64,000 nt of DNA. Origin: Gnomoniopsis sp. IMI 355080 (Eukaryota > Ascomycota > Sordariomycetes > Diaporthales > Gnomoniaceae). Within the stretch, counting starts at the first letter, position 1; every line of letters starts with the position of its first letter. The DNA lies in NCBI GenBank assembly GCA_027946555.1, contig JAPEVC010000173.1:1-64000 (forward strand), read 5' to 3'. Made by a program: the position numbers and the translations under genes. Under the pieces are notes generated by a model, which saw only the letters and a program-made list of their open reading frames with translations, had not been told where the DNA came from and searched no databases. Shown here in pieces: positions 56,435 through 64,000 of this stretch.

Positions 56435-59400
56435 TTTGAATGAATGTGTTGGATATCCCTAATGGAATGAATGGATTTAGGATGATGATGAGGGATTACT
56501 ATAAAGGTTCAACAAAACCAAAGAGACTGGTCATGAGTACTTATAGATATATTCAGACCATGGAAGCTTGCCTGGGCGCCCATGCTTCGTGGAAGCCATC
56601 GACCAATTTGACCCGGACACGCCGTGGTGGTGGTTTTGAGAGAATGACAATACCAATGTGATAGCGTGAAGATTGCGGCTCAAGAGCCTTTTGCACCTAT
56701 TCTATATAGTACTTCTTATTCTATGCAAAAGTTTGGAGGTCATTTCCGTAGCGGAACTGGTTTGAAAAGAGGTTAAACCCGCCTGTAGTCAGAAGCTTGG
56801 TAAAAAATTGTGACTCCAATGGGAACGAAATTTACACAAACGCACATGTAGTATATTTGCAATATTGACAGATTCTCGCGTCTACTTTATGACAGCTAGG
56901 GCATATAATTTTGTATGAGCTGGAGGGCCAGGACGTTAATGACTACCATACCTTAGGTAAAAATTGGCCTTGTTCTCTCGAGAATTATCGTTCTCGCCGC
57001 TCTTAGTCAGTATATTTTCGGCCGCGCCAACAACTGTATATTCTATTTTAAAGTTCACGGGCAAGAAAGCCACTGCCGTTTGGTCCGGATATTGAGTGAG
57101 ATCAGAGCAGTGTGAACAAAGGCCGTCTCAGCGGCAGGCGTTCCGCGCGGCCAGTGAGCACTACGCCTTTGTCGTGAAGCGTAAAGCTTCACTATAACCG
57201 GCTAATTTCCTGAAATATATCCTGGGACTTCATACTCGCATTATTTCAACGTTCACTGACGGCTCAGGACTTTGGGTTGAAAGCTCGTATCATACGGTCC
57301 GACCTCGCTGCTTTTCCACTATTGTGTCGAAAAGAGTCCGGAGCTATTCAAGCTAGCGTCTTAGATTCACCTTACTTTGAAGAGGCTGTGAGCTAAGATT
57401 TATAATGAATGGTAGGACTCGTAGAGTATTTCTGACGGACGACGGACAACAGAGAAAGTACGCACATTGGAAATCAAAGTACCAGTTCTAAGACGAACAG
57501 GCATAGACTCGGATGTAGAATCGGACGAGGGGTGGCCGGAATGCTGTATGGCTTAAGCCAACTACCTAAAGTTTCCCATTGGGGGCATGTTTTGCTGGCT
57601 TTCGTCTATGGCCCCTGGAATTAAAGAGAGTGACCTTGATGGAGAAAAGAGCAGGGCGGTCTATGGAAATTTTCTGGGAATGTGTAGGCATCAAGCAACG
57701 ATCCACTACCTTCCCCAACTCATGAAAATATCTGTAGCAGGCCTCTTTCGACTTTCACCAATATTCAGATATAAATCTTCTTTGATGATGTAGGAATTCC
57801 TACGAGCAAAGTGTGGCCGTGTCTGTAATGTGTTTGACTCTCGTCCCAATTGAGTCGCTTTGTTGGCAAAGCGATAGGCGAGATGATAAACTTCAGCGTT
57901 TTACACGTATCAAGAATGAATCTAAGCATTTCATGAGATGAGTTAAGCTACCTACCCAGGTACCTACCTAAGGTATGGCCTCCAGATGTTCCCTTGATGT
58001 TACTCAGCATAAGAACTTTCATTCCGCATTCTCCCAAGTCATTTCTCAAGCACAAATGTGAGGCCTCTGAGCTATCTCTATGTGCACTTTGGATTATGAC
58101 GCAATTATCTATTGCTATTCCTTTATTATCTGTGCCTGCCGCTCTTCGCACCTTGCTATCACATTCTTAGTTCATGCAGATGAACGAGTCGCGTTTGGGG
58201 GTATAAAATAGACCAGGCATGAATGACCTCACATTACATATTTATGCATAGGTGTTGTGGAGCCAATTGCAACCAACGGTGGCATCGGATTTGAATGGTT
58301 CACGTTTTCCTCAAACTCAATCAATTATTTTTTTTTCATTTTTTCTCACAAGCAACCCGGAAATACCAAAGTGAGAGGATAGTGCAATCTCGTTAGAAAT
58401 TAAAGCCAAACTAGCAAAACGAATTGCAACCTGTCGGGACATGACGAGGGCGAAGGAGCCTTATATCTCGGTCAAGCGACTACTGAAAGTTGCGCCTGCT
58501 CTAAGCTCTCGTCATCATCCCTCGCGGTAGAGGAGGCCTGGCCTGTATCACAATCTAGAGGTTCGTGGCTTCATGACCCAGATGTATGAGACCTAAAGCA
58601 ACGAGGCGAAAGGATCAAAACTCATGGATGTCTCGCTGTCCAACAATACCGAGCTTCTCTGCAGCCGGACTGCATCCGTCGATGACAAACCGAAATAGTC
58701 CGTGGGGAAGCTCTATCGCAAAGCGGCAAGGATTGAGTTGGTATAATTGGACCAACGTAGCCTTCCTTCCGCGGGGAAATACACCATTGGCGCGACAGCC
58801 GGCCGGTCTTCTGGAGGCTCAGCTCTTCAAATGTATACATGATCTGTTCTTGGCATCAGCACTTCTGTGTCTAGTCTAAATTGTTGGGCGCTTATTAGGA
58901 ATGCCTGTGGTATGTTTTTATCCAAGTCAGACAATGGCTTGCCGCTAATTTGCAGCGTCGTCTTGGCAACATTGTATTGTTCTCGCTCGAGTCTGATATC
59001 AGACTTGTACGGTAAACAGAGAAGAAGCTGTTATGTAGGGATATCTGGCTATAATCCTTGACGGAGGGTAAACATGTATGCATAATGTTATTTCATAAGC
59101 TGTCTGTAGAAATGCAGAGAAGTGGCCAATGAAAAGCTGCCTTAGATGGCCTGGTTATTAGCCGTGACCGGTGGCTGCTTCCTGTTCCTGCTGAATACCT
59201 CTATGTGATGAGCTTCACTTCTTTAAGAACTTTTGTTTTGTCTTACGATCGAGTTTTCTAACATTACCGAGGCTTTCCTAATAGATTACTTGTGACTAGA
59301 TTGCTTTCTGAAACAATATCAAACTCAATTAGAGCTGATATTTGGTGTCTTACGTGAACTGTGTTAGCGGGGCTTATGTCAGCAACGTGCCTTTGAAATT

Positions 59401-61198
59401 GACATTTGGGCCTTGATAGCGGGCTGCACGTTTTTACACCTCCGTTCCACTTTTCGTATTACTAACATCGACCTCCCGCAGTTCCCGGGTATCAGCATTA
59501 TCGTTGCCCAACCGCCCTTGGAAGCTGTCATTTTTTAAAAAATTGTGGTCGGCTTTGGCAGGCAGAGACATCATACGACGTCATGTGAGGTCGAAGATTT
59601 TCAGAGCCGCCCATAGCGCTTGATCTGCAGGGAGATGCAGGTACGGCAGCAGTCCCACGGCGACCCTCTCGATCTACTTCCGGACATCTACCAACGTTAC
59701 GATGCTGCGCAGTCTGCACCGGGCATTGCGCAGACAAGCGCTGAGTCAAGACTATAGTGGCCACGCCACCGATAGGTCGGCTGGCGCGGGCTTGCAGGTG
59801 CCGACGAGATATCGCATTAGCGACGATGATACGATGATGGTGGTGTGCAGGCTGGTCAGCTGGCCCATTCACGAAGTGCCTGCCGCGCTGAAAGTGCGAA
59901 ACACTATCGCGGCGTGGGGGTGTCCTATACACTCACTTTGCATGTCTCACTCCCCATCACGCAGATGTGCTCTGAGGAAAAAGTTGGAAATGTGCCCCCC
60001 CCCCCTCCTAGCATGGTGCTTCTCCATCTTTTTTGTTCCCATCTTCCTATCACGGGATTTTGTCACACGCGCCATTGGCGGCACTCGTCCTAGGTGCAGC
60101 GTTACACCCGCTGCGCATCAAACCATCCAAAGGGTCTCTTTTCGCTACATTGGGCCCATCACCATACCATCGTCAAACCGAGCCTGCCGGTCTGATGCCT
60201 GGAGATATTTTTTAATATTCCAAGTTGCAGACGGAGCTAGAGTGGCACACCTGCACATCCCACGACGCACGATGCCCGTTTGGGACGGTTCGCATCCACT
60301 CTGCCACGCCACCTTGGGAATTTCCTCCGCACTTTTCTTGTGATTTATCTGATCAGCCTCCAACGGGCACACCCAGTCATATAGATGATTCACCGTCTCT
60401 GGCAAATGTGGCTTGCACGTGCGAGGATCAGACCCAAGTGGGCTGGCTAACCCCGCGGTGCATGCCAGTTAGGTGAGACTCTGGGCAGCTGAGACCGGGA
60501 AGGCTGCGGCCGACCAAGCCATGGAATGAAGACGGTCTTGCCGATGACCATACAAGTCGACTTTCCATAGTGCCCCAACCAGGTATCAGCCCTCACAAGG
60601 CAACCAAGCAGAGCTGATCCGGGCCGGTTGGTGGCTAGCAAGTGCTGAGGCGCCTTGTCATGCTAGGGTGAGGTGTGAGACTGTGAGTCCTAGAAATGTT
60701 CGTGATCCGTGATGGTGTGAAGCAGCATGCGCGTTCCGTGGGGCTATGTATCAGCCAGGATAGGTATATATGTCATCGATCGCACTTCTCTTTCGAGTCA
60801 TGCTTCACAATCCCATCTGATGGATTGAAATATATTAAATATATTTCCTTTCCATTTCCTTTACCTTTCGATGTCGCCAGACACCTGCGTTTTCCATTTT
60901 GCAATCTCGGAGGAGAAAGGCAGACGACCCTGCCAAATCTGATATCCCACGGTCGCTTCTGACAAGTCAAGTGAGCCGGCTAGGCCGGCGGTTATCTCCT
61001 CCCTCCTTGGGACGGACAAAGGATATTTCTCAGCTTTGCGGTCCTACAACAAAGTCGCCTTGTCCTACTCGACGTCCACAGCTGCATCGACTCAGATATC
61101 GAGCGAGTCACACAGTACCTAGGTACCTAAGTACATCCACGGCGGACTATCAACTTCAAACAGACTGCTGCGGCCTCCCATTAGGCAACACCGTTGAT
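56435..61198. other. Gene-poor region
   Basis: No supported gene over about 4.8 kb. 56.7-59.4 kb is AT-leaning with only short frames; a small perfect hairpin (GTGAAGC/GCTTCAC) lies near 57173-57191. 59.5-60.7 kb has longer overlapping frames on both strands without family-like content. 60.9-61.2 kb is probably the leader of the next gene and carries an ACCTAGGT palindrome at 61117-61124. Confidence 0.5.
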
Positions 61199-62176
61199 AT
61201 GCCTATCACGAACAGAACATCGCACCAACCCTTGCGGCGTGACTCTTGGCCGCCAACGCAAATTCCCCTATACCAGAGCTTCGAGGCGGATAACAACAGA
61301 AAGATGGATGCTCGCCACAACGAGTCCCTCATCGACGATGACCCCATCAACTCCTTCTTGTCACCAACACCCTTGCTAGACGACGGTGATACCGACGACG
61401 AAATGGACATGGACCTGGAAATGGACATGGCCTTCGACGCCGGAATTGTAGACTCATCCCGACCCATCCCAATCATCCGAAATATCAGCCCGTCGAAGCT
61501 CGGGGGTGGCCTCCGCCCCCCTCCTCCACCCAGGACACCGACACCACCTCACCTCCGCTTCGGCTCGCACTCGCCACCGAGCCGGAACTCACCGGAAGTC
61601 TCCACACCGAATACGGACATTGGCTTCGACGACTACGACGACGGGGAGGACTACGTCCGCCTGTCGCCTCTGCACCCTGGCTCTTTGAACCTCGCCGAGC
61701 CAGCATTCCATCTCGGCAGCACAAAGTCATCTAGCAGGAGCCGCAAGGCCAAGTCGGCAGCTGTCGCCGCTGCCAAGGCGGAGGAGAAGGCGGAAGACCG
61801 CGTGGCGCTCATGATGGCACGTGGATCTTCTTACAACGACGATGACGACGATGAATACTTCTCGGCTAGCCCGTCGTTCCGTGTTGGCAGACCCAAAATG
61901 GCGCTGGCGTCGAGTCGCGGCCGCTCGAAGAGGCCTGCGCTACCTCATCTGTCAGCCCGACCAAGAAGTTGGTCTGGTGCGACTGGGTATGGGAGTGGCC
62001 GGCTGTCACCGCGGGCGTGGCAAGAGCCCAGCCCGGATGTGTGGAGTATTCAGGAGGAAGACGAGGCGGAGATTAGTGATATGGACCTTGATACGCAGGC
62101 CGTCGAGCAAACGAAGACGGAGCGAAGCAAGGGGAAGAGGGTCAGGTTCGCGCTACCTGTTCGAGAGATTCCTTGA
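61199..62176 (+). CDS. Hypothetical acidic, disordered fungal protein
   Basis: From the ATG at 61199 (Met-Pro-Ile-Thr-Asn) the product is 325 residues. The frame is open further upstream to about 60899 but without a better ATG. The sequence is acidic and low in complexity: DDGDTDDEMDMDLEMDMAFD near residue 60, proline-rich LRPPPPPRTPTPPHLRF, an alanine/lysine helix (KSAAVAAAKAEEKAEDR), an aspartate run (YNDDDDDEYF), and a basic C-terminus KGKRVRFALPVREIP. KRVRFALPVREIP looks conserved, and KxVRF-type ends are known as phosphatase-1 docking motifs (RVxF class); here RVRF fits that pattern, which is suggestive only. An alternative start at the next Met (MDARHNESL) is possible. No domain recognised. 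Confidence 0.6.
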   Translation: MPITNRTSHQPLRRDSWPPTQIPLYQSFEADNNRKMDARHNESLIDDDPINSFLSPTPLLDDGDTDDEMDMDLEMDMAFDAGIVDSSRPIPIIRNISPSKLGGGLRPPPPPRTPTPPHLRFGSHSPPSRNSPEVSTPNTDIGFDDYDDGEDYVRLSPLHPGSLNLAEPAFHLGSTKSSSRSRKAKSAAVAAAKAEEKAEDRVALMMARGSSYNDDDDDEYFSASPSFRVGRPKMALASSRGRSKRPALPHLSARPRSWSGATGYGSGRLSPRAWQEPSPDVWSIQEEDEAEISDMDLDTQAVEQTKTERSKGKRVRFALPVREIP

Positions 62177-64000
62177 GTGAGGAAGTTGCGGTATTTGGGC
62201 TTTCGGCAACAACATTTTGGCATTTCTGGGTTATTTCGGTTGCATTGATATGGGGTTTTTCGGGGATCTTGGGTTCATTTGCATATATGGATTTGAGAGT
62301 GATCGAGTGGCTCGGTTTTGTACCAATTGTTCCGTTTTCCTTCCTCTGCGAGCTCGATGGATGGACGGCGTTGCATACTCCACTTTTGTGTGATTCCCCT
62401 CTTTCATTCGATTATTTTCTTTCTGGAGCATTGGTTTTTTTCTTCTTCATCATCGTGTAGGAGGCAGACTGGTTTGCCCTTCTCAGGTGGGCATTTTCCT
62501 TGGCCTCATCCATACAACACTGCTAGATTGTTTGCTCACGCAACATTGTCATTATTACTTCGGCGGGTATAAGATAGTACCTAGGTATGGAGGATCGTAA
62601 TAGGATACACAGAACCTGGGACAAACGTCTTCGCCTCATTATTCAACCCGTTGCGAGTGATACAGATGCATAGACTCTACTCCGAGGGAGACCATCCATA
62701 TGATGATCTTCCACTCATTCTTTTCCCCTTCTTACCTTTGACAATGTAGAGAGCAACCTTACAAAGCATTTGGTCTCGGTGGTCTATTTCCGTATGACTC
62801 TAAGCTGACGTTGTAGGTCTCGCGAGGCCAGGCTTGGAACTGACGAAAGCAGCCCTGGAGTCCCATTCTCACCAAATCCGTTTCATCAGTGTGTTGACCT
62901 AATCTATATATTCTTAATGATTGATGCGAGACGTCAGACTCCGTGAATCTCCATAAATTGTCGCCCGGCAATCAAGCCCATAAGGGATCACCAGGAAGGT
63001 ATCGTCGATTCATACAGCCTACAGACAGAACCAAACTGTAGTATCGAGGTTATGGGAAGGATCCGATGTAGCAAAGTTAAGAAGATACTCATTCAACGAT
63101 GAAAATGAACCCAAGCAATTTGAATACCTCATCCACCTGTCTTAATGAACAACCTGTTGGCAGCTACCTAGGCAAACTTTGAGTGCCAAATACGGGCATC
63201 TGTGAAATTTCGGGACCAAAAGAGCACTAGAGAACTATCTATTTGGAGATCATACCAGACTGTGGGTAGAGACATTCTATAGATGTAGTTTTTAGCTGGA
63301 CACGAACTGTGGAATACACTTCAGCTCGGGCCAAAAAGAAGGGAGGTTTCCTATGGAATCCATGGGTAAGTGCATATTGAAATCATTTGCTCTGATCGTA
63401 TTGGCGGCAGGTCTCTAGGCCTCCTTCACAAGCTGTCCAACCTCGTAAAATGTGTAAGCGATTTGAACATCTAAACTTGTTACAGTCTGATGCCACCCGA
63501 CCGGAGCTCGGGCGAGTATTTCTTGCCAAAGCAGGGGACCAGCGTGCACTACGGCCTTGCCTATGTTGGTATATTGGACCGCTTCTGCGTAAACTCATAG
63601 CCCGCGAGAAAAGCTCAGTTTCAAGGGTGCTCGTTAGCATGAAAGACAATGGAGGACATCGTGCTACGGCTAGAAGTCGAATGATGCCAAATGACAGGAC
63701 CAAGCAAACTTATCACTCCAGTTCAACGTCTGACTGCTCTTTTCGTTATGGCCCATCTCGCACCTCCAGGCCACGTACGTGCTGCCTGCTACACACACCT
63801 TCAAGGTAATAACAGCACAAGATGCCCCATTCGAGTCGAAACTTTCCCAGTATCACGACTGTGGGTCTCCAAAGATTGCCCAGGTCGCATTCGCAAGTGG
63901 GTCGTGACCAGCCTTAGTCTGTACAGACGCCAGGTTACAATAGAATAGTGCAGATAATTTCCCATCATTATGGGCCCAGTTTTGCTCAACACCCAATCCG
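62177..64000. other. 3' flank and intergenic DNA to the window end
   Basis: Begins with the probable T-rich 3' UTR of the preceding gene. An ACCTAGGT palindrome lies at 62579-62586. No gene is supported; the frames near 63383-63948 on both strands overlap one another and have no family-like content. Confidence 0.5.

Noticed and set aside
56700..58600. AT-leaning region as a decayed transposon
   Set aside because: No transposase, reverse transcriptase, terminal repeat or tandem duplication could be identified by reading; a repeat database search would be needed to decide.
59702..60343. 213-residue plus-strand ORF
   Set aside because: Overlaps other frames of similar length, no ordered domain signature, low-complexity proline run derived from a C tract.
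1..64000. CRISPR arrays, bacterial operons or viral genes
   Set aside because: No regularly spaced repeats; gene structure with short introns is eukaryotic throughout.

Overview
The window looks like a chromosomal segment of a filamentous ascomycete, probably a Sordariomycete. The support is indirect but consistent: genes carry several short introns (about 50-110 nt) with GTANGT-like donors, CTAAC-like branch points and YAG acceptors. The gene families are fungal too: a Goodbye-type STAND protein, a HET-domain protein, a Zn2Cys6 regulator, a class E P450, small secreted cysteine-rich proteins and a DUF4048-type protein. Exon joins below were made by hand and checked for reading-frame closure. 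No rRNA, tRNA, CRISPR array or intact transposon was recognised.

Layout. 0-8 kb is dense: a DUF4048-like protein (643-2607, +), the V-ATPase catalytic subunit A gene (3505-5899, -, eight exons) and a secreted SGNH/GDSL esterase (7021-8148, -). 11.5-16.5 kb holds a 1593-residue STAND (NLR-like) protein with a Goodbye N-terminus, a P-loop NTPase module and a C-terminal ZZ-like zinc finger. A membrane-anchored P450 lies at 17.7-19.7 kb. From 19.7 to 33.4 kb no gene can be supported; this desert ends in a long leader with upstream ORFs that precedes a Zn2Cys6 regulator (33367-35594, +).

38.3-43.3 kb is the most interesting part. A protein combining a STAND-type N-terminal domain, a ubiquitin-like domain and zinc-binding cysteine clusters (38323-40100, -) is transcribed divergently from a HET-domain gene (40783-42771, +). 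The region upstream of the first gene, down to its first three codons, recurs in the same orientation beyond the 3' end of the HET gene (42998-43310). The HET gene is therefore bracketed by diverged direct repeats, and an orphan promoter with a start codon is left behind.

44.5-50.3 kb is a single uninterrupted ORF for a 1910-residue scaffold with RhoGEF-like (DH) and PH-like regions. From 50.3 kb on the window is gene-poor: an eight-cysteine small secreted protein (54458-54727, +), a convergent secreted protein with an Apple/PAN-like domain (55274-56434, -) and an acidic disordered hypothetical protein (61199-62176, +).

Functional themes. Housekeeping (V-ATPase) sits beside accessory functions in self/non-self recognition or immunity (STAND protein, ubiquitin-like protein, HET protein) and in secretion (esterase, effector-like protein, PAN-like protein). 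A short palindrome, ACCTAGGT, recurs about ten times, always outside the genes called here.
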